DNA from: an uncultured Myxococcales bacterium | GTDB taxonomy: Bacteria > Myxococcota_A > Polyangia > Polyangiales > Polyangiaceae | NCBI GenBank assembly: GCA_937872925.1 | Contig: CALMUT010000080.1 | Span: 47,101-111,100 of the forward strand | Direction: 5' to 3' | Length of the DNA stretch: 64,000 nucleotides | Notes under the pieces: model-generated | Seen by the model: the letters and a program-made list of their open reading frames with translations, nothing else | Databases searched by the model: none | Told to the model about the DNA's origin: nothing | Shown: piece by piece, positions 43,094 to 51,192 of the stretch | Numbering within the stretch: the first letter of the stretch is position 1 | Layout of the letters: every line of letters starts with the position of its first letter | Program-made: the position numbers and the translations under genes

Positions 43094-43414
43094 TCAGCCT
43101 TGGTTCTGCAAGGTGGTCCTCACTGCTGCGCCAACCCGGTCGACCACCTTGGAACAGAGCTCGACGGCTTCGGTGTAGCGGTAGATCCCAGCCTGCAAAG
43201 CGATCAACTCGCCTGCGTCCGCGGTGCGCGGGCCCCGAATCGCGTGTTCGACGAGGCGCTCCCCGCGATCGACTTCGCGCCCCAGGCGGCCAAGTACTTC
43301 GCGAAAGGGCTCACTTGCCTCAGTTTTGCCCGGCGCTTTTGCCTCAGCGGCAGGGGAGCGGGCGGCGCGGTGGACGAGTTCGGACTCGGAACGCGGTGCG
43401 ATAGGTGACGACAT
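43094..43414 (-). CDS. Type III secretion inner-rod (SctI/YscI)-like protein
   Basis: 106 residues. The C-terminal half, TADAGELIALQAGIY followed by YTEAVELCSKVVDRV and AVRTTLQNQ, matches the pattern of SctI/YscI-type inner-rod proteins: LQ, hydrophobic helix, S/K-V-V-D, and T-L-L/Q-Q end. The N-terminal half is a variable charged region. These proteins line the type III secretion needle channel. No needle, ring or ATPase gene is seen in the window, so it is an orphan here or part of a split locus. A FliA-like sigma factor lies upstream on the same strand. Confidence 0.55.
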   Translation of the reverse strand: MSSPIAPRSESELVHRAARSPAAEAKAPGKTEASEPFREVLGRLGREVDRGERLVEHAIRGPRTADAGELIALQAGIYRYTEAVELCSKVVDRVGAAVRTTLQNQG

Positions 43415-43461
43415 GCCAGCCCTTTCGGCCGCCGCGTGGATGAGTTGCGGAAAAGATCCGT

Positions 43462-44205
43462 CTAGCCGGCCATGCCGCGCAGTCGTTTGGCTAGGCGCGC
43501 CATGGCACGCGTGTGTAGCCGGCTGGCCCAGGACTTCGACAGGCCGAGTTCCTCGGCCACATGGTCAAAACGTTCCCCTTCGAGGTAGTGGCGGCGCACC
43601 AGCTCCGCCTCTTGCTCGGGCAAATCCACGATGGCGTCCCGCACCACCTGCAACAGTTGCGCGCGTCCCACGGCGTCTTCGGGGTTGTCGTCTCGCGCGA
43701 CCCCAACCTGTTCCCCGTCTTCGCCCCATGCCGTACGTGCGACCAGTCCGACCGCCATGGCCGTGGCCATACCGCCAAGGTGCTCCCCCAGCTGGCGCGC
43801 GGCTTCTTCCCGGGTTTCCGCGCGTTGCTTCTGGGCGAAGGCGTCCTCGGCAGCTCCTTCGGAGAAACGCGTGGCAGCCTGATAGGCCGTCAACCGTTCG
43901 TGCACGCGGCGCGGCAGATGCGAGAGGGCCCGAACGCCGTCTATGACTGCACCGCGTACGCGAAAGTTTGCGTACGCACGAAACGGAACTCCACGATCTG
44001 CATCAAACCGGCGCGCGGCTTCCAACAGCCCTTCTCGGCCGTAGCTGATGAGGTCATCCAACTCGATGCTTCGGCCAAGAGTACGACCGACCTGCCGAGC
44101 GATGATCTCGACCAAATCGAGGTTGCCGTCGAAGCGTTCGAGCACCTCAGGCGGATCGCCTTGAGCCACGAAAACGACCTTACCCGCTAAGCGGCCGCTC
44201 GTCAT
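43462..44205 (-). CDS. FliA/WhiG-like sigma-70 family factor
   Basis: 247 residues from ATG 44205, preferred to the longer frame from 44289 because the divergent gene at 44274 begins there. Region 2: IIARQVGRTLGRSIELDDLISYGREGLLEAARRFD and GVPFRAYANFRVRGAVIDGVRALSHLP are the FliA/SigF/SigD hallmark (about 35-105). Region 4: DLPEQEAELVRRHYLEGE with helix-turn-helix FDHVAEELGLSKSWASRLHTRAMARL near the end. Region 3 is reduced. It may control motility, development or the nearby SctI-like gene; target unknown. Confidence 0.85.
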   Translation of the reverse strand: MTSGRLAGKVVFVAQGDPPEVLERFDGNLDLVEIIARQVGRTLGRSIELDDLISYGREGLLEAARRFDADRGVPFRAYANFRVRGAVIDGVRALSHLPRRVHERLTAYQAATRFSEGAAEDAFAQKQRAETREEAARQLGEHLGGMATAMAVGLVARTAWGEDGEQVGVARDDNPEDAVGRAQLLQVVRDAIVDLPEQEAELVRRHYLEGERFDHVAEELGLSKSWASRLHTRAMARLAKRLRGMAG

Positions 44206-44273
44206 GCCCGTTCCAACGCCGAAAGCTCGCGCCACGGGATGCGCAACATCCCAGCCCGTGGCATAGTCCCAGC

Positions 44274-44870
44274 GTGACGCGTTGGGCACGATTCGCAGCG
44301 CTCTACGCTTTTTTGGGCGTGATCGCCTCGGTCGTCGCCGCGGTTTGGCGGACCGGACCGGCCTGGGTGCATCCCGAGCCCTGGCTCTCGCTGACCACGG
44401 CGTCTAGCCACTCGTACAGCCTCGCCCTCGGCCTGGCCGTTGGGGGATTGGTCGTGATGATGACCCGGGTGTTCGTTACGCGCTTCCTGTGGGCTCGGAG
44501 ACTGCACTCCGAACTCCGCCCGCTCGCGAGCGGGCTGAGCAGCGTCGGAATTGTCGCCTTGGCGCTCCTGTCCGCCCTGGGTGAAGAGCTGCTCTTCCGC
44601 GGACTGCTCGCACCCTGGCTCGGACTCGTGCCCCAGGCGCTGCTGTTTGGGCTCGCGCACCAGATCCGCGGACCAAGCCGCTGGGTCTGGATCGCATGGG
44701 CCAGCCTCATTGGGCTGGCTTTGGGAGCCATCTTCCAGTTGAGCGGTTCGCTGCTGGGTCCCATTGCGGCGCACGCCCTGATCAATGGCCTCAATCTGGC
44801 GTATCTGAAAGCACACGACCCCGAGCCGCGGCCCCGCGCGCTCGGCGGGTTGCTCGGACAGCGCAGCTAA
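44274..44870 (+). CDS. CPBP-family intramembrane metalloprotease
   Basis: 198 residues from GTG 44274. Four or five helices (about 8-25, 50-65, 90-110, 118-130 and 140-160). Motif 1 GEELLFRG (E104, E105, R109), motif 2 LFGLAHQ (H129), motif 3 AAHALINGLN (H167, N171) are the glutamate and histidine signatures of the CPBP/CAAX protease family. Such enzymes cleave within or near the membrane; substrate unknown. Divergent from the sigma gene. Confidence 0.9.
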   Translation: MTRWARFAALYAFLGVIASVVAAVWRTGPAWVHPEPWLSLTTASSHSYSLALGLAVGGLVVMMTRVFVTRFLWARRLHSELRPLASGLSSVGIVALALLSALGEELLFRGLLAPWLGLVPQALLFGLAHQIRGPSRWVWIAWASLIGLALGAIFQLSGSLLGPIAAHALINGLNLAYLKAHDPEPRPRALGGLLGQRS

Positions 44871-44974
44871 ACGCCACGAAATTATCGCTGAACACCCGAG
44901 CGGGATGCGCGTGGGAGCTTCAGTGCGTTACCAAGCGGCCTTTCTGATACGCTGGCACTCCCTCCGCAAAAGAC

Positions 44975-46471
44975 ATGGTCTCATCGAACCAAGCCCCCAT
45001 GGACGACCGAGCCAGAGTACTCGTCGTCGACGACGAAAAGTTCATCCGTGACATCCTTGCGGACTTTTTGGGCATGGAGGGCTACGTCGTGCGCACCGCC
45101 GAAGACGGCGCAAGCGCCATCGGTGAGCTCGACCGGGCACGTTACGACTTGATCATCAGCGACTTGAAGATGCCGCGGATGGGTGGGTTGGAGCTGTTGC
45201 AAGAAGTATCCAAGGCCCACCCCGACACCGTCACCGTGATCATGACGGGGTTTGGGACCGTCGAAACCGCCATCGATGCGATGAAACGCGGTGCCTACGA
45301 CTACATCCTCAAGCCTTTCAAGGTGGAAGAGATCATCCACATCGTGCAGCGGGGTCTCGAAAAGCGCCGCCTGGCCGCCGAGAACCTGCGCCTGCGCGAA
45401 GCGCTGTCCCTGTACAAGGTCAGCGAGGCCATCGCCGCCAGTCTTTCGATGGAGGAGGTCGTAGACACTCTGATCGATAGCGCGCTGGCAGACGTTCGGG
45501 CGGATATCGTTTCTACCTACGTCGAGGACGGCGAGGGTGGATACAAGGAACGGCGCACGGAGCTTGCTGTGTCCGTTGGAGACGCAAGTCCCGGCGCACT
45601 CAGCGTTTCAGTCTTGCGAGAACGCCTCTCGAACGGCGACTCGATCGTGGAGCACGGCAGTCGAGCGGCGGAGTTTTTCTCCACGGCCCCCGGCGGCCAG
45701 CTTTCCAGTATCGCGGTGGTCCCGATGCGCATGCGCGAACGACTCCTGGGTTGGCTCGCGGTCGTATCCATCACGCCGAGCAAGCGCTTCGATGAGGGCC
45801 AGCGCAAACTGCTGAGCATCATTGCATCCCGGGCCGCAGCGGCAATCGAAAACGCGCGCTTGTACGAAGACCTCCAAGCGACCTTTCAGCAGACGATCCA
45901 GGGTCTGGCGCAGACCATCGACAAGATGGATCGCTATACGGCGGGACATTCGGAACGCGTTTCTCGCTATGCCGTCGCCCTGGCCCGCTGGCTCGGCCTC
46001 CAGCCCGATATGATTGAGATCGTGCGCCACGCTGCCCTGATGCACGACATCGGTAAGGTCGGCTGCGTCATGAACCTCAACAAACCCGGCAAACTGACCC
46101 AGGATGAGTACGAGATCTTCAAGAAGCACCCGGTCTACGGCCGAGAGATCCTCGATCCCATCAAGTTCTTGGAGCCGGTGATTCCTGGGGTCTATCTGCA
46201 CCACGAGCGTTGGGACGGGCGCGGCTACCCGGTGGGCCTAAAAGGCAACGACATCCCGATCGTGGCTCGCATCATCTCCGTCGCGGACACCTACGATGCG
46301 ATGACAAGCGATCGCGCCTACCGCCGAGCGTTGCCCCATGAGGTCACCATGAACGAGATCACCCGCTGCGCGGGCTCGCAGTTCGACCCGGATCTAGCGG
46401 GTTCGTTCGTGGAACGCATCGACGCCCTGCGCGACGAACTCCGGGATAGCGGACAACACGTCCCGGAGTGA
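44975..46471 (+). CDS. Response regulator with GAF and HD-GYP domains
   Basis: 498 residues from ATG 44975 (ATG 44999 also possible). Receiver 12-130: DD at 19-20, phosphoacceptor Asp63 in ISDLKMP, KPF at 113-115. GAF-like region about 150-300. HD-GYP domain about 310-490: H357-D358 in LMHDIGKVG, HH at 409-410 and GYP at 417-419 in ERWDGRGYP. HD-GYP proteins hydrolyse cyclic di-GMP. The kinase that phosphorylates it is not adjacent. Its stop overlaps the lipB start (GTGA). Confidence 0.94.
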   Translation: MVSSNQAPMDDRARVLVVDDEKFIRDILADFLGMEGYVVRTAEDGASAIGELDRARYDLIISDLKMPRMGGLELLQEVSKAHPDTVTVIMTGFGTVETAIDAMKRGAYDYILKPFKVEEIIHIVQRGLEKRRLAAENLRLREALSLYKVSEAIAASLSMEEVVDTLIDSALADVRADIVSTYVEDGEGGYKERRTELAVSVGDASPGALSVSVLRERLSNGDSIVEHGSRAAEFFSTAPGGQLSSIAVVPMRMRERLLGWLAVVSITPSKRFDEGQRKLLSIIASRAAAAIENARLYEDLQATFQQTIQGLAQTIDKMDRYTAGHSERVSRYAVALARWLGLQPDMIEIVRHAALMHDIGKVGCVMNLNKPGKLTQDEYEIFKKHPVYGREILDPIKFLEPVIPGVYLHHERWDGRGYPVGLKGNDIPIVARIISVADTYDAMTSDRAYRRALPHEVTMNEITRCAGSQFDPDLAGSFVERIDALRDELRDSGQHVPE

Positions 46472-47241
46472 AGCCGTTGCGACGCGAATTGACGGGGTTG
46501 TGGCTCGGTCGGCGTCCGTACACTCCCGTACACGAGTTGATGCAAACGCTGCAGTTGGCGCGGCAACAAGGTCGCATTGGCGACACGGTCCTGTTTCTTG
46601 AACACGAGCCCGTCATCACTTTGGGTAGAGGTGCCCAAGCGGAAAACGTACTCTTGCCCGAAGCGGCTCTCTCGAAACTCGGCGTGCAGGTTGTTGCCAC
46701 CGGTCGCGGCGGTGATGTCACGTTGCACGCGCCCGGACAGCTTGTCTGCTATCCGATCGTAGACTTATCGCCCGACCGTCGCGATGTGCGCCGCTACGTC
46801 GGAGATCTACGCGAGACCATGCGCAAGTTGGCCGCAGACTACGACGTCTCCGGCGGGGAAGTGCCGGACCAGATCGGCCTGTGGGTGGACGCCGCCTGCC
46901 CCGAACAATGGCCCGGCGCCGATAACGCGAAGCGCCCGGTCAAGTTGGGGGCGATTGGTGTGCGCATCTCGCGTTGGGTGACCATGCACGGCTTCGCCTT
47001 CAACTGCCGAACGGACCTTTCTCTATTTGACTGGATCGTTCCCTGTGGGATCCGCGAATTTGGCGTGACCAGCTTGGAAGCGCTGGGCAGAAAGCCTGCT
47101 GCTTTGACTGCGCTCGCGGCTACGGCGCTGGGCTACCTGGGGGAGGCCCTCGATGCCGAAGTCGCGCCGCTTACGGATGCGGCAAGCTCGTCCCTAGCCG
47201 AGTTGCTCCCGGCTGTGCACTCCGGCGCTGAGGGTGTCTGA
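46468..47241 (+). CDS. lipB: Octanoyl-ACP:protein octanoyltransferase LipB
   Basis: 257 residues from GTG 46468. Key segments: EHEPVITLGRGA, TGRGGDVTLHAPGQLVCYPI, VKLGAIGVRISRWVTMHGFAFN, and PCGI with catalytic Cys. LipB transfers octanoate from ACP to lipoyl domains, first step of lipoate attachment; LipA is not in the window. The C-terminus (about 35 residues beyond the usual end) overlaps a convergent methyltransferase gene by 109 bases. Confidence 0.95.
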   Translation: MKPLRRELTGLWLGRRPYTPVHELMQTLQLARQQGRIGDTVLFLEHEPVITLGRGAQAENVLLPEAALSKLGVQVVATGRGGDVTLHAPGQLVCYPIVDLSPDRRDVRRYVGDLRETMRKLAADYDVSGGEVPDQIGLWVDAACPEQWPGADNAKRPVKLGAIGVRISRWVTMHGFAFNCRTDLSLFDWIVPCGIREFGVTSLEALGRKPAALTALAATALGYLGEALDAEVAPLTDAASSSLAELLPAVHSGAEGV

Positions 47242-48344
47242 CCCTTAGAAGCGAACAGGAAGCGATTTCCCCAGAGAGCGGGAGATTCGAGCACGCGCAC
47301 ATCCAGGCTCTGCCCACTGAGTACTCCGACCACCTGCTCCAACTTGCGTGGGAACAGGCCGCTGGCACGATACACACCTAGACGCACACACAGTCGCTCC
47401 CAGAGCTTGGCAAAGCGACGACGCGTTTCGAGTTGCCGGATCAGGATGCGTCCACCCGGACGAAGCGCAGAGGCCGCGCGCCGCAGCACCGCATCTTGCT
47501 CGGCAACGGGCAGATAGTGCAACACATCGAGCAACAAGATCGTATCCGCAGCTGGCCACTCGGAATCCAGAAGGTCAGCGAGTTCGAAGTCGTCGCGTTC
47601 CGAGCCTGCGCGTCTCGCCACGGCAAGGCGCCGCTCGTCCCAGTCCCTAGCGATGACGCGGTCTGCCGTACCAAGCTCGCTCAGCAAGATCCCGAACTGT
47701 CCCCGCCCACAGCCAGCGTCCAAGACGGTTCCAGCCTCTCCCAACTCGGCAAGCACGGAAGTCGCCGGATCGCTGTTCAGCTTGAGCCGCGCGTAGATGC
47801 GATCGCGCCGATGAGCCGACGAGTAGCGAGCCACCGCACGGGCGATGGCTCGCTCCAGTTGCTCGGCTTCGCCGCTGCGCTGGGGCAAGACCCGCAGAGT
47901 GATGGCAGCGCCGAGCGACGCCAAGGTTGTCGCGAGCAGCGCGGAGCCCACTGCCAGGTAGCCACCGACGTCAGCAACATCCAGATTGCGTGCCCGTTCC
48001 AGATCGAAGCCCGCCCATTTGCCGCTGAGTGCGAAGGCTCCGAGCTGCACCTCGGCGAAAACGAGGAACGGCGCGAACAGCGGATTGCTGACATTGGCGG
48101 CCAAATAGGCCGTCACCACATCCAAACGAGCCGGGATACAGACCAAGAGCACCAGCGGTAGGTGCAGCCCATACAGGGGCAAAGCCCCCACAAAGAGGCC
48201 GACGGCAACACTAGCTGCGGCGCGTCGCCGCGAAATCAGCCCGCCTCGGAGTTGGCGCCACAGCCGCCGAAGCCGGCCAGCGCCGCCCGGCGGCAGGGAA
48301 CTGGGAACTGACGCGACCGTTCTAGCTGTCGGGAGTCTCGCCAT
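47133..48344 (-). CDS. DUF2062 membrane domain fused to SAM methyltransferase
   Basis: 403 residues from ATG 48344 (23 bases inside the 3' end of the upstream TPR gene). Residues about 30-145 match DUF2062: LISRRRAAASVAVGLFVGALPLYGLHLPLVLLV and AAYLAANVSNPLFAPFLV-like segments. After a second hydrophobic helix comes a class I SAM methyltransferase (about 215-370): VLDAGCGRGQFGILLSELG, DLLDSEWPAADTILLLDVLHYLP, LRPGGRILIRQLE. Possible role in lipid or quinone methylation at the membrane. The last 36 or so residues overlap lipB. Confidence 0.8.
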   Translation of the reverse strand: MARLPTARTVASVPSSLPPGGAGRLRRLWRQLRGGLISRRRAAASVAVGLFVGALPLYGLHLPLVLLVCIPARLDVVTAYLAANVSNPLFAPFLVFAEVQLGAFALSGKWAGFDLERARNLDVADVGGYLAVGSALLATTLASLGAAITLRVLPQRSGEAEQLERAIARAVARYSSAHRRDRIYARLKLNSDPATSVLAELGEAGTVLDAGCGRGQFGILLSELGTADRVIARDWDERRLAVARRAGSERDDFELADLLDSEWPAADTILLLDVLHYLPVAEQDAVLRRAASALRPGGRILIRQLETRRRFAKLWERLCVRLGVYRASGLFPRKLEQVVGVLSGQSLDVRVLESPALWGNRFLFASKGQTPSAPECTAGSNSARDELAASVSGATSASRASPR

Positions 48345-49065
48345 CGGCGGGAGGCGCCTCGCTCTTGCGACGTTCCGCGATGCGAATGTATGTCTGCGCG
48401 CTCTTGTTATCCGGGTCTTGCTCCAGCACTGCCTCAAACTCGGCGCGGGCTACGTCGTTCTCACCGGCGGAAAGCAGGAGCACGCCCAGTAGCACTCGGG
48501 CCTGCACATACTTGGGGTTGACCCGTTTCGCTTCCTCGAACTGCTCGCGTGCGCGGACCAAGTCTCCACTGTCGCGATACAGGATCCCGAGCTTCGTGCG
48601 CAGATCGGCGAAGGTCGGACACAGCGTCGTAGCCTTTTCCAGTTCGCGGATGGCGTCGAGAGTCATGCCAAGATCTAGGTACGCCTGTCCAAGCTCCGCA
48701 TGCATGTTCGCGATCTTGCCCTTGGCAAATGGATCTTGATGGCGCTCGTGTCCCTCGGAGCGATTGCGGATGCGCGCGTAGATCTGTCGCGCGGCGTCGT
48801 ACTTGCCCAAGTCGTTGTAAGTGACCATTAAGTTGAGGGCCGCCTCGGTGTAGTTGGGGTTGAGCTCCACGGCTCGCTCGAAGTTTTCCTCGGCCTGGGC
48901 GAAGTCGCCGCGACTGTGCGTGATCACGCCCAGCATATGGTGCACGTCGGCGTATTGATCCGCTTTGTCGACCACTTGCCGCAGCAAATACTCGGCTTTG
49001 TCGTACTCTCGCTTTTGGTAATGCTCGCGCCCCAGCAAGAGTAGCTGCTTGAGGTGGTCGTCCAT
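48322..49065 (-). CDS. TPR-repeat protein
   Basis: 247 residues from ATG 49065; the frame extends upstream but this segment overlaps a divergent gene region and looks like a shadow. At least five TPR units: GREHYQKREYDKAEYLLRQVVDKADQ, GDFAQAEENFERAVELNP, GKYDAARQIYARIRN, GMTLDAIRELEKATTLCP, GDLVRAREQFEEAKRVNP, ENDVARAEFEAVLEQDP. No signal peptide or anchor: cytoplasmic scaffold. The DUF2062/methyltransferase gene follows, overlapping by 23 bases. Confidence 0.88.
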   Translation of the reverse strand: MDDHLKQLLLLGREHYQKREYDKAEYLLRQVVDKADQYADVHHMLGVITHSRGDFAQAEENFERAVELNPNYTEAALNLMVTYNDLGKYDAARQIYARIRNRSEGHERHQDPFAKGKIANMHAELGQAYLDLGMTLDAIRELEKATTLCPTFADLRTKLGILYRDSGDLVRAREQFEEAKRVNPKYVQARVLLGVLLLSAGENDVARAEFEAVLEQDPDNKSAQTYIRIAERRKSEAPPADGETPDS

Positions 49066-49197
49066 GGGTCGGCAGTCTTGTCGAAACCGCGCCAGGGGCC
49101 AAGCCCCCCGGCCCCGCAGCCAGCGATACGGGAACAGACCTTCAGGTCCCGGGCGCATGCCCTTGCTCCCGACCCCACCTGCTGCTACGCCGGGCCC

Positions 49198-51189
49198 GTG
49201 GCGTCCCGAGCCCATTCCGAGGGCGTGCGACACGTTGGGCGCATCGTCGACCCCCTCGCCCGCGACGACGGCGAGACCGAGCCCGTGCTCGAGCTCGACG
49301 ATGTGGATGCGCGCGCGGCTTCCGGCGGGGAAAGTGGCGACGAATCCCCCGGAATCACGGCGGGAATCCCGGCGGAGAGGCCGGAGGGCGAGAGCGAGGC
49401 CCAAGGACCCCTGGACCCCGACATGCACCCGGTCAAAGCCCGCCTGCTGGCGAAAGCGCGCGCGAACCAGGGGGGTGAGCCGGAGCCGGAGTCCAGCAAC
49501 TTCCCGGAAGCGGCGCCCGCGGCGGGTGGTTTCGACGAGTTTGCGAGCCCAAGCCCCCACCGAGCCCCATCCGCCCCCATCTCGCCTGCCGGGCGCTCCG
49601 CGTTCTCTCCGAATGTGATCGCGCTGCTAGGAACGTTGCTCGGGCTTGCGGCGGTCGCTTCGGTCATCGCGGTGGCGACGGCCCTCGACCCGCAGCCCGG
49701 CAAAGCCGTGCCCGTGGAGGATTCGACCGCCAGTGCGGCTGAGTCCGAGCCAAAGCAAGAGACCCCAGAACCGGAATCCGCGAAACCGAAACGAGTCAAG
49801 ATCCCGGGCCCCTGGCGCATCGCTGACGCGAGCGGAGAAAGCGGCGTCCGCGTGATCAAGGGCACCATTGGCGTGAACCCCTTCCTACGCGCAATTCAGG
49901 ACGCCGGGCTGGAAAAGAAGGAAGCCTATCGGGTGCTCACCGCGCTGAAAGACCTGCGGAACTTGGACCGCTGCGGCAAGTCTGACGAGTTCGTCGCCCT
50001 GGTCGAACGCAGCAGCAAGCGCGTCAAGGCCTTCGAGTACATCGTTAGCAAAGAAGAAGTGTATCAAGCGCGCGAAAGCGCGGACGCCCTGCTCGTAGGC
50101 AAGAAACTGGACCTCAAGGTCGAACGCATCCAGCGCTCCGCGGGATTCGCCATCGATGGGGACATCGACGCAGCCGCCGAACGCGCCGGGCTGGAGCGCG
50201 GGATAGCCAAGGTGCTGGCAACCGCCCTGGACGGCCACATGAGCCTCGAGGAACTCAAGAAGGGCGATCGCATCCGAGTCGTCGCTCAAGAAGTCGCGGT
50301 GCTGGGGGAGTTCTCACGCTACTCGGGCGTGGAAGCGGTCGAAGTCCTCAGCGGCAAAGAAAAGCCGCTGCGGATCTACTACTTCCGCGGCAGCGGCAAT
50401 AAGGGCTACTTCGACGCCGCAGGGCGTTCCCCCTATGAGGGCGGCTGGCGAAAACCGGTCAAGGACGCGCCCGTCACCTCCAAGTTCAACCCCAAGCGCA
50501 TGCATCCGGTCTTGAAGAAGGTCATGCCACATACTGGAACCGATTTCGGCGCGCCGGCGGGGACACCGGTTGGGTCCTCTTCCTATGGCACAGTCTCGTA
50601 CGTCGGTTACGCCGGTGCCAGTGGCAACTTGGTCAAGGTCGAACACCCAAACGACATCGAGACGGGCTACGCACACCTTTCACGCTTCGCGGAAGGCCTC
50701 AAAGTCGGCGACAAGGTCAAACGACTGCAATTGGTCGGCTATGTCGGCTCGACCGGGCGCTCGACAGGGCCGCATCTACACTTCACGGCTAAGAAGAAGG
50801 GAGAGTTCTTCGATGCCGAGACACTGAACCTCGACGGAATGCGAGTGCTGCCGCCCGGCGAACGCGACGCTTTTGCCAAAGTGCGGGCCCGCTACGACGC
50901 CGCCCTCGACGCCATTGCCCTGCCCGCAGCGGTGGAGGAGCCCGTTGCCGCGGCACCGACCACCGACCCAAGCGAAGAAGGCGATCCGGACATCGACCTG
51001 GGCGCAGGCGGCGACGCACCGCCCGCAGCCAAAGCCGCGGCCAGTGCAGCGCCTGCGGCCGCTCCGAAGCCCGGGCCTCCGCCGCAGCCTGCCAAACCAG
51101 TGACAGGCGGCGGAGCCTCGGTCTATCTAACAGACAAAGACCTGATGCAGATGCAGTCGGGTTCCGACGACGGCGAAGTCGACGAATAG
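49198..51189 (+). CDS. M23-family peptidase with long N-terminal arm
   Basis: 663 residues from GTG 49198. Cytoplasmic charged N-terminus of about 135 residues, helix about 138-160, then a periplasmic domain (about 205-390) and an M23/LytM domain: PHTGTDFGAPAGTP (H445, D449) and HLHF (H526, H528). A Pro/Ala tail follows. M23 enzymes cut peptidoglycan cross-bridges or serve as inactive activators; here all zinc ligands are present. Helices similar to MepM/NlpD-type proteins with an OapA/LysM-like region are suggested (VLSGKEKPLRIYYF, FSRYSGVEAVE). Confidence 0.9.
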   Translation: MASRAHSEGVRHVGRIVDPLARDDGETEPVLELDDVDARAASGGESGDESPGITAGIPAERPEGESEAQGPLDPDMHPVKARLLAKARANQGGEPEPESSNFPEAAPAAGGFDEFASPSPHRAPSAPISPAGRSAFSPNVIALLGTLLGLAAVASVIAVATALDPQPGKAVPVEDSTASAAESEPKQETPEPESAKPKRVKIPGPWRIADASGESGVRVIKGTIGVNPFLRAIQDAGLEKKEAYRVLTALKDLRNLDRCGKSDEFVALVERSSKRVKAFEYIVSKEEVYQARESADALLVGKKLDLKVERIQRSAGFAIDGDIDAAAERAGLERGIAKVLATALDGHMSLEELKKGDRIRVVAQEVAVLGEFSRYSGVEAVEVLSGKEKPLRIYYFRGSGNKGYFDAAGRSPYEGGWRKPVKDAPVTSKFNPKRMHPVLKKVMPHTGTDFGAPAGTPVGSSSYGTVSYVGYAGASGNLVKVEHPNDIETGYAHLSRFAEGLKVGDKVKRLQLVGYVGSTGRSTGPHLHFTAKKKGEFFDAETLNLDGMRVLPPGERDAFAKVRARYDAALDAIALPAAVEEPVAAAPTTDPSEEGDPDIDLGAGGDAPPAAKAAASAAPAAAPKPGPPPQPAKPVTGGGASVYLTDKDLMQMQSGSDDGEVDE

Positions 51190-51192
51190 CTC

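Noticed and set aside
49066..49560. Extension of the TPR gene upstream to 49560
   Set aside because: The added part overlaps the divergent M23 gene and has shadow-like composition.
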